64,000 bases of DNA from CAJGBR01 sp045637425 (GCA_045637425.1 JAZTZL010000037.1:1-64000); one strand, 5' to 3'. Numbered from the stretch's first letter, positions 53,379 to 63,395 are shown. The notes: a model not told the origin generated them from the letters alone. A program made the numbers and translations.

Positions 53379-54502
53379 TGAAAATAGCCATCTTGTCGCC
53401 ATTCTACCCCTACCGTGGGGGAATTGCTCAATTCAGCGCAAACTTGTTCGAACAACTATCGACAGAACACGAGGTATTGCCATTTAACTTCACACGACAA
53501 TATCCCGATTTTCTGTTTCCCGGCAAGACTCAATATGTTTCGCCGAATGACAATGCGACCAAGATGGAATCCATCAGAGTGCTTGATAGTGCGTGGCCTG
53601 GTTCGTACATAAAGACTGCAAATAGGATAAACCGTGAGAAGCCAGATCTGCTAATTATCAGATATTGGATGTCGTACTTCGGACCGTCGCTTGGGTATGT
53701 AGCTCGTAATATGAACAAAAATACGAAGGTAGTAGCGATTATGGATAACGTAACTCCACACGAACCGCGATTTTTCGACAAACCTTTCACAAAATATTTT
53801 ATGAAAGGTGTTGATGGTTTTGTAACAATGTGCGAGGACGTTAAACGCGATTTACTGAGTTACAAGCCTGATGCTAAGAATATTGTGATTCCACACCCGC
53901 TATACACACACTTCGGTCAAAAGATGGATAAATCTGAAGCCTGCAAAATTTTGGGACTCGATCCAAACAAGAAAACGTTATTGTTTTTTGGGTTAATTCG
54001 CGAGTACAAAGGTCTTGATATTCTGATAGATGCATTCAACAAACTGTCAGATGGCGAGCAATATCAGCTGTTGATTGCAGGCGAGCCTTATGGAAGTTTT
54101 GAACCATACGCACAAAAGATTCAAAGCTGTCAATTCGCACAAAATATCCACTGCTTCACGAATTACATTGATGACTCGGAAGTACCGCTATACTTCTCTG
54201 CAGCAGACGTTTGCGTATTACCATATCGTTCTGCGACTCAAAGTGGAATCGCCTCGGTAGCATACCATTTCGAGGTACCGATGATTACTACCGACGTTGG
54301 CGGATTACGTGAAACTGTAGCCGATACAGGCACCGGCATTGTAGTTGAAAAAGCTGATTCACAAATAGTTGCTGAGGGTATCAAAAAATTTTTCATCGAG
54401 TATAACCAAGAGTTCTACCAAAAGAATTTTGCAGCCATCAAACAGCGACTCTCCTGGAAAACCTTCGCAGATAAGTTGCTAGAATTTGTAGATTCACTCT
54501 AG
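53378..54502 (+). CDS. GT4 family glycosyltransferase
   Basis: A 374-residue GT-B fold glycosyltransferase. The N-terminal acceptor domain begins with SPFYPYRGGIAQFS. The C-terminal donor domain shows FFGLIREYKGLDIL and the family motif VLPYRSATQSGIASVAYHFEVP with the E-x7-E-like sugar-nucleotide block. It is cytosolic and probably membrane-associated, and builds a surface glycan or glycolipid. It overlaps the HU-CCDC81 gene by one base. Its stop codon shares the CTAG tetranucleotide with the stop of the converging methyltransferase gene. Confidence 0.88.
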   Translation: MKIAILSPFYPYRGGIAQFSANLFEQLSTEHEVLPFNFTRQYPDFLFPGKTQYVSPNDNATKMESIRVLDSAWPGSYIKTANRINREKPDLLIIRYWMSYFGPSLGYVARNMNKNTKVVAIMDNVTPHEPRFFDKPFTKYFMKGVDGFVTMCEDVKRDLLSYKPDAKNIVIPHPLYTHFGQKMDKSEACKILGLDPNKKTLLFFGLIREYKGLDILIDAFNKLSDGEQYQLLIAGEPYGSFEPYAQKIQSCQFAQNIHCFTNYIDDSEVPLYFSAADVCVLPYRSATQSGIASVAYHFEVPMITTDVGGLRETVADTGTGIVVEKADSQIVAEGIKKFFIEYNQEFYQKNFAAIKQRLSWKTFADKLLEFVDSL

Positions 54503-55674
54503 ATTTTTTCGCAGAAAATTACGATTCGTTGCCTCTGAACTGTTGTGAATGCCAATAGTTTGGAGCCACCCTCTTTTATTTTCAATTCTGCTGCTATTTC
54601 ACTGTTAATCACATCAAAATCTCGTTGCAGTAGAGTTGCTCTCGTTATATTTTCAGACTTAAGCAGTGCCGAGATCTCACGCGCTCGATAGCGCAAAATT
54701 TGTTCTATGCGATAAATTTGTCCACAATAATTATCCGGAATTTCATTGGCAAAAACATATCCGTTCTCGGAAACAACATACGCATCAGCACCAAAAATCA
54801 CACCTAACAACTTTGCTCGACAAAGCGCTACATCTGGAGCAAAAAGATATTTATACTGCTCAGACCAAGTCGGATTTAGCAAATGTGACTTACGCACTAA
54901 TGAGGCAACTCGCCCAATCCGTCCCTGATTAATCACCACTGCAGAAAGCAACTTATCTCGCTCGGCAGCATTACGATACACTGAAATCAAAACCTCTTTA
55001 CACTCACCCTTGTGTGAAACCACCTCTACTGCAGCCCTTTCACCAAAGATTCGGAATGCTTCATCAACATCAAACAACGGAGAACATTTGATTATGACTT
55101 TCGGAGCCAACTCCAGCATCTTAGGCATCAGTGCATTGACATTCGGAGAACAATCATCAAATACTACAACTTTTTTCCCATCGACATCTCGACGATCAGG
55201 ATCAAGATATATCAAATCTGGATTTTCACCATTCCAGTTCGCAAGAAATTCTTCTGCAGTAGTACGCACAATCACAACATTATCAATAGATAACAACTTC
55301 AAATTATGCTCAACCACATCAGCAAGTTGTTGATCGGCCGACACAGATATGACCTGATCGAAATTGCGCGCCAGAGCCATAGTATCAACACCCAAACCAC
55401 ACGTCAAATCAAATGCAAGACGACCTCGCTCGCCGAACTTTGCAGCTGCAACTACCTCACTTGTAGACTGTTCAAAGGCTCGCTGAGGCAACCAGCACCT
55501 CGCCTCGTAATGCAAGGGCAACTTATCAGCAGCACGTTGCAACATCTTAACCTGCTCACACACAGCCTCGCGCTGCTCTCTCGGCAATTTCAATTTCAAC
55601 GCTAATTTTACAGGATCCGACGTGATATGTTTCTCGATTATTTCTCTGATTTCCGACTGTTCAAACAACTGCAT
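54499..55674 (-). CDS. Class I methyltransferase with THUMP-like C-terminal domain
   Basis: A 391-residue SAM-dependent methyltransferase of a family common in Bacteroidota. Helical N-terminus; motif I FDLTCGLGVDTMALA near residue 95; catalytic-type block YLDPDRRD; then a C-terminal THUMP-like region. RNA is the likely substrate, but it is unproven. The ATG at 55674 overlaps the 3' end of comEC by 37 bases; a GTG at 55725 is less likely. It converges and overlaps with the glycosyltransferase gene by 4 bases. Confidence 0.82.
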   Translation of the reverse strand: MQLFEQSEIREIIEKHITSDPVKLALKLKLPREQREAVCEQVKMLQRAADKLPLHYEARCWLPQRAFEQSTSEVVAAAKFGERGRLAFDLTCGLGVDTMALARNFDQVISVSADQQLADVVEHNLKLLSIDNVVIVRTTAEEFLANWNGENPDLIYLDPDRRDVDGKKVVVFDDCSPNVNALMPKMLELAPKVIIKCSPLFDVDEAFRIFGERAAVEVVSHKGECKEVLISVYRNAAERDKLLSAVVINQGRIGRVASLVRKSHLLNPTWSEQYKYLFAPDVALCRAKLLGVIFGADAYVVSENGYVFANEIPDNYCGQIYRIEQILRYRAREISALLKSENITRATLLQRDFDVINSEIAAELKIKEGGSKLLAFTTVQRQRIVIFCEKI

Positions 55675-57143
55675 CTGTCTCTGAATTTTATGATTAACAT
55701 TATAATTATCAACAATATATAACACGACATCGCCCCAACTTGCGAAAGTGAAATATTTTCAATACTCCCCCACTTCAACGAATCTCCCAGCGAAATTACA
55801 CCATTATGAATTATAAATATCCATTCACAAATTGAGTCAGTAAAAGGCATACCGTCTGCCCCTCCGAACATCATTATCAATGGCGTAGTCAAAGCGACTA
55901 TTGGATTGATTATTAACGATGCAAGTGATATTGTTCCGAACGATGCTGCAACCAACGGAGCCACACCAATCTGAGCAGCCAGCGTTACTGCAACTATATT
56001 CCTTAGCCACTCAAAACACCTCGGGACTCTGACCCAACGAATAAATCGTGGCACAAAGAATACGATAAAAATCATTGCTGCGTATGATAATTGAAACGAA
56101 ATATCAAACAGCGCTAATGGCCAGATTGACAGAGTTATAAATGCAGCAATAAATATAGAATTATAACTATTCGCTCGAGTCGTACTCATCAGAGTCAGTT
56201 GGGCAATTGTTATCATTATCGCAGCTCGACAAACCGACAATGACAATCCTGACACATAGGCGTATCCCCAAATTATCAGTAATATAACAAGACTCTTCAA
56301 TAAATTCATTCCCCGCCCTAGCAATACCAGCGGTTTTAGCAACAAATTAAACACGATGAATATCATCGAAAGATGCATACCCGACAGCGCCAAAATGTGC
56401 GATGTTCCTGCAAGTTGGTAACGCCGTTTGATATGCGGTGTCAGATGCGAACGGTCACCGGTCAGCAATGCTGCCAGAACTGCGCCATCATCACGGTTTT
56501 CTAACCGAGCCATAAGTCTTTCTGAAATTCTATTTCTAAAAATTCGCGCACCATATTCCAATGAATTTACATATCCGACGTTCCAATCTCGGACATTCTG
56601 ACTGCGCACGAATAATGCGCTCGTAACTCCTCGTGCATACATCAGTCGCGAATAAGATGTCACACTATCACGCACTAAATCATTAGCATATACCTCAGCT
56701 GCAAATAATTGTCCAACATTTAGTTGCGCTGCAGTATCAACATAAATCACAACCCGTTCATTAGACTTGCGCCACGACGAATCGCCCTTGGTTCGATATG
56801 CTCGCACATAAGCAGAGGTACTCTTCCGAGTCCGCCTTGAGGTGAACTTCACCCCATCAGAAACCTCTATCAAAGCCTCTACTTTCTCGCCACGAGGCAA
56901 CTGTCGAGTCGGAGCCGCTGCTTGTGCTGCGCAGAAACCCAAAGCTACGAGCAGTAAAAATGTGGTGCAGTTTTTGAGGACCTCTCTCTTAAACAAAAAA
57001 ATCAACCACAACAATACAATGACAGAGATAAAGACCACACTCCAAAGCAGACGAAATTCCTGCGAAATCACTATCCCGACTACAAACGGAATGGTAATTT
57101 TCAGGAATGGAACTCTCCTTATTTCATCTCGAAATGAATCCAT
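55638..57143 (-). CDS. comEC: ComEC/Rec2 family DNA-uptake channel protein, short form
   Basis: A polytopic membrane protein of 501 residues. An N-terminal DUF4131-like region (two helices and an OB-like soluble part) precedes the Competence domain, which has the family block LAGTSHILALSGMHLSMIF and SGLSLSVCRAAIMI. ComEC carries single-stranded DNA across the inner membrane. The C-terminal metallo-beta-lactamase domain found in full-length ComEC is absent, a common condition in this phylum. No strong promoter is visible upstream. Confidence 0.88.
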   Translation of the reverse strand: MDSFRDEIRRVPFLKITIPFVVGIVISQEFRLLWSVVFISVIVLLWLIFLFKREVLKNCTTFLLLVALGFCAAQAAAPTRQLPRGEKVEALIEVSDGVKFTSRRTRKSTSAYVRAYRTKGDSSWRKSNERVVIYVDTAAQLNVGQLFAAEVYANDLVRDSVTSYSRLMYARGVTSALFVRSQNVRDWNVGYVNSLEYGARIFRNRISERLMARLENRDDGAVLAALLTGDRSHLTPHIKRRYQLAGTSHILALSGMHLSMIFIVFNLLLKPLVLLGRGMNLLKSLVILLIIWGYAYVSGLSLSVCRAAIMITIAQLTLMSTTRANSYNSIFIAAFITLSIWPLALFDISFQLSYAAMIFIVFFVPRFIRWVRVPRCFEWLRNIVAVTLAAQIGVAPLVAASFGTISLASLIINPIVALTTPLIMMFGGADGMPFTDSICEWIFIIHNGVISLGDSLKWGSIENISLSQVGAMSCYILLIIIMLIIKFRDRCSCLNSRKSEK

Positions 57144-57203
57144 TGGCGTGACGTATTATAAGTAGTTTAGAGATTTTTTCTACATTTTTACTGAATAATC
57201 GAA

Positions 57204-57211
57204 TACTTTTG
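57204..57211 (+). promoter_or_regulatory. Promoter of the PAP2 gene
   Basis: TACTTTTG -7 box; leader of about 55 bases. Confidence 0.5.
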
Positions 57212-57272
57212 CAAATAATTTGCTATATTCGTCGCACGAAAGTACAAATTTTAAGTCAAAAAAAGGCAACAA

Positions 57273-57869
57273 ATGTGGGATAAAGTATTGGCATTCGACC
57301 AACAAGCGCTCTTGTCGCTAAATTGGCACGGTTCTGATTTTGCGGATTGGTCCTTCTGGATTATATCTCAAAGATGGATTTGGCTGCCACTTTATCTGTT
57401 TGTATTGTACCGAATTTATCGCAAAGTCGGAATACGCAACCTATTGGCATTCATTGGAATATCAATCATAGCAATAGTCTGCATCGACATTATTTGCAAT
57501 TTCTTTAAGGAATTTACGCCAAAATTCAGACCTACACATAATCCAGATATTCGTTCGTTTGTCTACACCTCGTTCGGATATCGCGGTGGTTATTACGGCA
57601 CCGTTTCGGCACACACTGCGATTGCATTCTTTATCGCATCGTTCACCGCCAGAATAATTCACAAACCTTTAGCTTCTTGGGGATTATACATTTGGGCTGC
57701 GCTCGTGGCATATAGCCGAATATATCTGGGAGTCCACTTTCCGATGGACATATTTTTCGGATTGACCCTCGGTTGCCTCTGCGGAATAGGCGCAAACAAA
57801 ATATTTATATCTCCGAAATTCAACGCTTGGCTCTCGCGTACTGCAATCAAAAGAGTAGAAAATGACTAA
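57273..57869 (+). CDS. PAP2 family lipid phosphatase
   Basis: A 198-residue membrane protein with five to six helices and the three PAP2 motifs: KFRP (C1), SAHT (C2, in place of the usual SGH) and SRIYLGVHFPMD (C3, with catalytic His and Asp). It dephosphorylates a lipid phosphate, such as undecaprenyl pyrophosphate or phosphatidylglycerophosphate, on the periplasmic face. It converges with aroA at a gap of 2 bases. Confidence 0.9.
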   Translation: MWDKVLAFDQQALLSLNWHGSDFADWSFWIISQRWIWLPLYLFVLYRIYRKVGIRNLLAFIGISIIAIVCIDIICNFFKEFTPKFRPTHNPDIRSFVYTSFGYRGGYYGTVSAHTAIAFFIASFTARIIHKPLASWGLYIWAALVAYSRIYLGVHFPMDIFFGLTLGCLCGIGANKIFISPKFNAWLSRTAIKRVEND

Positions 57870-57871
57870 TT

Positions 57872-59128
57872 CTATCGAGCAATGCTGCGCAAATCACGCC
57901 AAAAATCCGAGTAAGATTTATTGACACATTCTCCATCTATCACACTGATTGAATGACATTTACCTATTGCAGCCACGGCAGCAGCCATTGCTATTCGATG
58001 GTCTGCATAGGGATTCACTACCACATTGCCACTCATCACACCAGGTGTTATCACCATCACATCTTCTCTTGAACAATCCGCCTTACCACCAAACGATTCG
58101 ACCATTTTACAAATTGACTCCACTCGGTCGGACTCCTTGTTACGCAGTCGCGACGAACCTATCAAAGTACTGATTCCATTGCAATTGAGAGCCAATGCAG
58201 CCGCTACGGGGAAGAGGTCAGGAGCATTCGTCAAATCTACGCTAAAGGCATTCAGCACGTTCGACCCAGAGGGAGCCACGCTGCACACATTACCTTTGAA
58301 TTCAACCGTTGCACCAACCTGATTCAAAATATCGATAATTCGCCTATCTGCCTGCAGTGAATCGGGATTCAGATTTGCCACTTCGATTCTGCCACCAATA
58401 GCTCCCATCGCCAAAAACGGAGCTGCCGAACTCCAATCGCCCTCCACATTATAGTTCGTAGGCAAATAACGTTGATTTCCACAAATCAAATATTTTGACT
58501 CGTCGTACGATATTTTGATTCCAAATGATGCGAGAAGTTGCAGAGTCATTTCAACGTATGGCGCGCTGACCAAATTTTCAACCACCACAGACGAGTCTCC
58601 GCTACACAACGGCAGCGCCATCAATAACCCTGAAATTATTTGAGAAGATTTACTGCCATCGACAGTGTAGTCTCCCGCTGAAAGTATTCCACCGATTTTC
58701 AGCGGCAATCGATTATTTTCAGATTCTACCGATATACCCAATTGTCGGAGCATATCAACAAGTTGGCTCATATCTCGATTTACCACCGAGCCGGCCCCAC
58801 TGATTGTAGTATGGCTATTATAAAGAGAAGTCAGCACTGCGACCATTCTGGCTAGCAATGCCGACTCACCTATGTTTATATCATTAGTACAGCCCGAGAA
58901 ATTACGACTATCAATTTCAAGCAGACTGCCACTCCACTTTGCAATGCAACCACAACTGCGCGCCACATCAACTGCAGCCATAGAATCGCCACACGGTGAA
59001 ACTCCGCTCAACCGACAAATACCGCCCGATAACATCGCAGCCAACACCGCCCGCTGAGCAAAACTCTTCGACCCCGGAGCCTCAATTCTACCGCCAACCA
59101 CTCTCAATGGCAGCAGTTCTTGTACCAT
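57872..59128 (-). CDS. aroA: 3-Phosphoshikimate 1-carboxyvinyltransferase (EPSP synthase)
   Basis: Sixth step of the shikimate pathway, 418 residues. Substrate-binding blocks APGSKSFAQRAVLA, DGSKSSQIISGLL, LRNKESDRV and ADHRIAMAAAV identify the family. It is the last gene of a kdsD-lptB-aroA unit; its ATG overlaps the last base of lptB. The link of shikimate and LPS genes is a matter of gene order rather than pathway. Confidence 0.94.
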   Translation of the reverse strand: MVQELLPLRVVGGRIEAPGSKSFAQRAVLAAMLSGGICRLSGVSPCGDSMAAVDVARSCGCIAKWSGSLLEIDSRNFSGCTNDINIGESALLARMVAVLTSLYNSHTTISGAGSVVNRDMSQLVDMLRQLGISVESENNRLPLKIGGILSAGDYTVDGSKSSQIISGLLMALPLCSGDSSVVVENLVSAPYVEMTLQLLASFGIKISYDESKYLICGNQRYLPTNYNVEGDWSSAAPFLAMGAIGGRIEVANLNPDSLQADRRIIDILNQVGATVEFKGNVCSVAPSGSNVLNAFSVDLTNAPDLFPVAAALALNCNGISTLIGSSRLRNKESDRVESICKMVESFGGKADCSREDVMVITPGVMSGNVVVNPYADHRIAMAAAVAAIGKCHSISVIDGECVNKSYSDFWRDLRSIAR

Positions 59129-59853
59129 TACTCGTTGAGTTTAAAGTTTTTACCCAAATAAACACGTCTAACCGTTTCGTCTTCAGAGAGTTCCTTCGCC
59201 GAACCCACTTTCAACATCTTACCATCAAACAGCAGATACGAACGGTCCGTGATACGCAACGTCTCCTGAACATTATGGTCGGTAATAATCACACCGATAT
59301 TCTTATCCTTCAGCGTACTAACGATACTTTGAATATCCTCTACGGCAATCGGGTCAACCCCTGCAAACGGCTCGTCGAGCAGAATAAATTTGGGATTGAT
59401 AGCTACGGCACGAGCAATCTCAGTACGACGACGCTCGCCACCTGACAACTGAATACCATAACTCTTGCGCACCTTCTGCAGACGGAACTCCTCAATCAGT
59501 GTTTCGACTCTCTCTCTCTGGTACTCCTTCGAATAGTTGGTCATCTCCAACACCGAACGAATATTATCCTCTACGGTAAGTTTTCTGAACACCGACGCCT
59601 CTTGAGCCAGATAGCCCACACCGAGTTGAGCTCGACGATAGACCGGCAACTTTGTCAGTTCGGTATCGTCCAGAAAGATGCGTCCCTCATTCGGTTTAAT
59701 CAACCCCACGACCATATAAAAAGTCGTAGTCTTACCGGCACCATTGGGTCCCAACAATCCGACAATCTCGCCCTGTTCGACCTCAATAGAGACGTGGTCT
59801 ACAACTGTACGAGTCTTATATACCTTTACTAAATCCTTTGTGTATAGTTTCAT
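59128..59853 (-). CDS. lptB: LPS export ABC transporter ATP-binding protein
   Basis: ATPase that powers lipopolysaccharide transport from the inner membrane to LptD. The 241 residues have Walker [11 protein letters not shown], the signature [14 protein letters not shown], Walker [14 protein letters not shown] and the switch His in ITDHN. It lies 16 bases after kdsD. With the LptD-like gene and KdsD, the window holds three steps of LPS supply. Confidence 0.96.
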   Translation of the reverse strand: MKLYTKDLVKVYKTRTVVDHVSIEVEQGEIVGLLGPNGAGKTTTFYMVVGLIKPNEGRIFLDDTELTKLPVYRRAQLGVGYLAQEASVFRKLTVEDNIRSVLEMTNYSKEYQRERVETLIEEFRLQKVRKSYGIQLSGGERRRTEIARAVAINPKFILLDEPFAGVDPIAVEDIQSIVSTLKDKNIGVIITDHNVQETLRITDRSYLLFDGKMLKVGSAKELSEDETVRRVYLGKNFKLNE

Positions 59854-59869
59854 ATCGAACTAGAAATTT

Positions 59870-60838
59870 TTAGACTACGCCCTCTCTCAAAATATCGTGA
59901 ATGTGTATCATTCCGCAATAGCGTCCCTCTCTCAGCACAGCCAATTGTGTGATTTTATACTCCTCCATCATATTGAATGCCTTGATAGCCAACTCTTCGG
60001 CATCAATGCATTTGGGATTTGCAGTCATAATATCCTTTGCAACAACGCTGTCCGAGTGTTGTTTATTTTGCAACATTCGACGTAGGTCGCCATCTGTAAT
60101 AATACCGACCATCTCGCCCTGAGCATTTTCCACAGCCGTTGCGCCCAATCTCTTTGAAGATATTTCGATAATCACTCTATCCAACGACGCATCTTCTCCG
60201 ACACGCGGCACCAAATCGGGTGAAATAATATCTTCAACTCGAGTATAGAGTTTCTTACCCAATGCTCCACCTGGGTGAACCTTAGCGAAATCGCTCGGCG
60301 AAAATCCTCTCAATTTGAGCAAACACATTGCAATAGCATCACCCATCACCAACTGTGCCGTAGTGCTCGAAGTGGGAGCCAGATTGTTCGGACACGCCTC
60401 CTTTGATACATATGTATTAATTACGAGGTCTGCCGAGTGAGCCAGATAAGAATCAAGATTACCTACCATTCCAATCAGTAGATTTCCAAGATTTCGAATC
60501 AGTGGAATCAGCACTTTGATTTCGGGAGTATTTCCACTCTTCGAAATACATATAACTTTATCTTCGGGACGGATAATTCCGAGGTCCCCGTGAATGGCAT
60601 CAGCCGCGTGCATAAAGACTGCGGGTGTACCCGTAGAGTTGAGCGTTGCCACGATTTTGCTGGCAATAATCGCACTCTTTCCAATGCCTGTAATTATGAC
60701 TCGACCCGACATATTGAACAGCTCAAAAACGGCTGTTTCAAATTGCTCATCGACAAAATTAACAAGTTGTCCGATTGCTTCAGTTTCAGTTGCAATTATC
60801 TGACGTGCAAACTGTTGTATATTATTTTTCGTTTCCAA
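59870..60838 (-). CDS. kdsD: Arabinose-5-phosphate isomerase (KpsF/GutQ family)
   Basis: Interconverts ribulose-5-phosphate and arabinose-5-phosphate, the first step towards Kdo for LPS. The 322 residues have an N-terminal SIS domain (VIITGIGKSAIIASKIVATLNSTG) and two CBS domains (about 205-320). The frame has no ATG before residue 40, and an in-frame stop lies 13 bases upstream. Translation therefore starts at TTG 60838, which matches the family's N-terminus. It has a TAATTTTG promoter at 60866-60873. Confidence 0.92.
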   Translation of the reverse strand: METKNNIQQFARQIIATETEAIGQLVNFVDEQFETAVFELFNMSGRVIITGIGKSAIIASKIVATLNSTGTPAVFMHAADAIHGDLGIIRPEDKVICISKSGNTPEIKVLIPLIRNLGNLLIGMVGNLDSYLAHSADLVINTYVSKEACPNNLAPTSSTTAQLVMGDAIAMCLLKLRGFSPSDFAKVHPGGALGKKLYTRVEDIISPDLVPRVGEDASLDRVIIEISSKRLGATAVENAQGEMVGIITDGDLRRMLQNKQHSDSVVAKDIMTANPKCIDAEELAIKAFNMMEEYKITQLAVLREGRYCGMIHIHDILREGVV

Positions 60839-60865
60839 AACAAAAAAAGATTAATTTTTTTTTTA

Positions 60866-60873
60866 CAAAATTA
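60866..60873 (-). promoter_or_regulatory. Promoter of kdsD-lptB-aroA
   Basis: Minus-strand TAATTTTG -7 box, about 28 bases before the TTG start of kdsD. Confidence 0.5.
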
Positions 60874-60997
60874 CTTTTATTTTTGAAATAAATCGTATAT
60901 TTATAGAAACATTCTTGCATTTTTTATGCAAAAATTTGCCCTTTGTGGGCTTGAAAGTAATTGAGTGTAAGAATATTTAATTGGAAATTTTAATACA

Positions 60998-63190
60998 ATG
61001 CAGAGTATTACGGACGAATTATTGCATAAAAAGCTGAAAGACCATTTCGGCTTTACACAGTTTAAGGGAAATCAGAAGGCAGTCATTAAAAATGTTCTTG
61101 CCGGAAATGATACCTTTGTTTTAATGCCTACAGGTGGAGGAAAGTCATTGTGTTATCAATTACCGGCACTGATGATGGAGGGGTGTGCGATTATCATCTC
61201 TCCACTGATTGCGCTGATGAAAAATCAGGTCGATGCGATGCGTGCTTTCAGTATGGAAGAAGGTGTAGCTCACTTCCTGAATTCATCACTCAACAGGTCT
61301 GCTATAAATAAGGTGCGAGAAGATGTGCTCTCTGGGCGTACAAAATTATTGTACTTTGCTCCCGAATCACTGACCAAAGAGGAAAATATCTCGTTCCTGC
61401 ACAAAATAAAAATATCGTTCTATGCCATTGACGAGGCTCACTGTATCTCAGAGTGGGGACACGACTTTCGTCCCGAATATCGCCGAATCAGACCTATTAT
61501 TAATGACATCGGAAATGCTCCGCTCATTGCGCTGACTGCAACAGCTACGCCTAAGGTGCAACAAGATATACAGAAAAACCTCGGAATGACCGATGCTACG
61601 GTTTTCAAATCGTCATTCAATCGTGCCAATCTGTTCTATGAAATCAGGCCAAAGGTTAATGTTACCCGCGAGATTATCAAATACATCAAGGGCAACGAAG
61701 GAAAATCGGGCATCATTTACTGTTTGAGTCGCAAAAAAGTAGAGGAATTGAGCGATTTGCTCAACGTGAACGGCATCAAGGCACTGCCTTACCACGCAGG
61801 TATGGACTCACAGACCAGAGCCGAAAATCAGGATAAATTCCTAATGGAGGAGATTGATGTAATCGTTGCTACAATTGCATTCGGTATGGGTATTGATAAA
61901 CCAGACGTGCGATATGTGATTCACTATGACATTCCGAAGAGTCTTGAGGGCTACTACCAAGAGACAGGTCGCGCAGGTCGCGACGGTGGCGAAGGTCACT
62001 GCCTGGCATTCTATAGTTATAAGGATATCCAGAAACTCGAAAAGTTTATGCAGGGCAAGCAGGTTGCCGAACAGGAAATCGGCAAATTGCTGTTGCAGGA
62101 GACCGTATCGTATGCTGAGTCATCAGCGTGTCGCCGTAAGACATTGTTGCACTACTTTGGCGAGGAGTACACCGAAGAGAATTGCGGCTCGTGCGACAAC
62201 TGCCTCCACCCAAAGACCAGCGTAGAGGGCAAAGAATATATGGTAACAGTACTCGAAGCTCTGAATGCTATCGGCGACAGATTCAAGGCAGACTACCTTA
62301 TAAATATATTGTGTGGAAATATGAACGCAATCATCAAGTCATACAAGCACCACCTAATTGAAGAGTTTGGTTCTGGTGGCGACAAAGATGACAAGTTCTG
62401 GAGCGCAGTAATCAGACAAGGTCAAATTCACGGACTGATTGACAAGAATATCGAGAACTACGGATTGCTGTCGGTTAGTAGCGAAGGTCAGAAATACATC
62501 AATGAACCGTTCTCAATCAAAATCACCGAAGACCACAACTTCGAAGAGGTTGATGATGACGATTCACCGGTTCCTCCAATGAGCAAAGGTGGCAGCGCTG
62601 ACGACGAGTTGTTCGGAATGTTGAAAGATTTAAGAAAGAAAGTTGCAAAGAAACACAACCTGCCTCCGTTTGTGATTTTCCAAGATCCATCACTCGAAGA
62701 TATGTCGATTCAGTACCCGATTACGTTCGAAGAGTTGCAGAACATTACGGGCGTAGGTGCAGGTAAAGCTCGCAAGTTTGGTAGCGAATTCATCGAACTC
62801 ATCAAGGCATACGTCGAAGAAAAAGATATTATCCGTCCACAAGATATGGTGGTCAAGAGCGTGGTGAACCGCAGTGGAAACAAAGTTTTCATTATCCAGA
62901 GCATCGACCGTCAAATGGATCTCGAAGATATTGCAGATGCACGTTCACTGACGACAGACGAACTGCTGAGCGAAATCGAAGTAATCGTAAACTCTGGTAC
63001 AAAACTCAACCTCGACTACTATATTAAGATGAATATCGACGATGATAAGGTTGATGATATTTACGACTATTTCAAGGAAGATGCCGAGAGCGATTCGATT
63101 GAAGATGCCGTAAAAGAACTCGGCCGCGACTATACCGAAGAGGAGATTCGATTGGTCAGAATCAAATTCATCTGCGAACAAGGCAACTAA
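60998..63190 (+). CDS. recQ: ATP-dependent DNA helicase RecQ
   Basis: 3'-5' DNA helicase for recombination and repair, 730 residues. Walker A MPTGGGKSLCYQLPAL, DEAH box AIDEAHCISEWGHDFRPEY, motif III ALTATAT, motif VI QETGRAGRDG and the zinc-binding cysteines (SACRRK, NCGSCDNC) are all present, followed by the RQC winged helix. An HRDC domain lies around residues 530-615. A further 110 acidic residues extend the C-terminus beyond the E. coli length (609). No good promoter box was found in the 159-base divergent gap. Confidence 0.95.
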   Translation: MQSITDELLHKKLKDHFGFTQFKGNQKAVIKNVLAGNDTFVLMPTGGGKSLCYQLPALMMEGCAIIISPLIALMKNQVDAMRAFSMEEGVAHFLNSSLNRSAINKVREDVLSGRTKLLYFAPESLTKEENISFLHKIKISFYAIDEAHCISEWGHDFRPEYRRIRPIINDIGNAPLIALTATATPKVQQDIQKNLGMTDATVFKSSFNRANLFYEIRPKVNVTREIIKYIKGNEGKSGIIYCLSRKKVEELSDLLNVNGIKALPYHAGMDSQTRAENQDKFLMEEIDVIVATIAFGMGIDKPDVRYVIHYDIPKSLEGYYQETGRAGRDGGEGHCLAFYSYKDIQKLEKFMQGKQVAEQEIGKLLLQETVSYAESSACRRKTLLHYFGEEYTEENCGSCDNCLHPKTSVEGKEYMVTVLEALNAIGDRFKADYLINILCGNMNAIIKSYKHHLIEEFGSGGDKDDKFWSAVIRQGQIHGLIDKNIENYGLLSVSSEGQKYINEPFSIKITEDHNFEEVDDDDSPVPPMSKGGSADDELFGMLKDLRKKVAKKHNLPPFVIFQDPSLEDMSIQYPITFEELQNITGVGAGKARKFGSEFIELIKAYVEEKDIIRPQDMVVKSVVNRSGNKVFIIQSIDRQMDLEDIADARSLTTDELLSEIEVIVNSGTKLNLDYYIKMNIDDDKVDDIYDYFKEDAESDSIEDAVKELGRDYTEEEIRLVRIKFICEQGN

Positions 63191-63214
63191 ATGAATATAA
63201 CACTTGTGGTTTTT

Positions 63215-63247
63215 AACGTGAGTTCTTTTCGGGACTCACGTTTTTTT
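63215..63247 (+). terminator. Terminator of recQ
   Basis: Stem AACGTGAGT/ACTCACGTT with ten-base loop, followed by seven T. Confidence 0.85.
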
Positions 63248-63276
63248 CGTAACTTTTGCAAGAAAAGCTAACTCGC

Positions 63277-63395
63277 TTAGAATAAATCGGTTGGTTGGAT
63301 TACTTGAAAATTGGGTAACGAGATAGCAACCGTTCGTATTTCTGAGTTCTTCATTGCTTTGCCACAATGTGATAACTCTTGATGTTACAAAGGTA
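63277..63395 (-). other. Possible small transcript with 25-codon ORF
   Basis: On the minus strand a TACCTTTG box (63388-63395) is followed, about 33 bases later, by an ORF of 25 codons (63277-63354) starting MKNSEIRTVAIS and ending PTDLF. It lies between the terminators of recQ and the YhcG gene, so it would be a transcript of its own. No family is recognised; it could be a small protein, an sRNA or a gene remnant. Confidence 0.25.
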
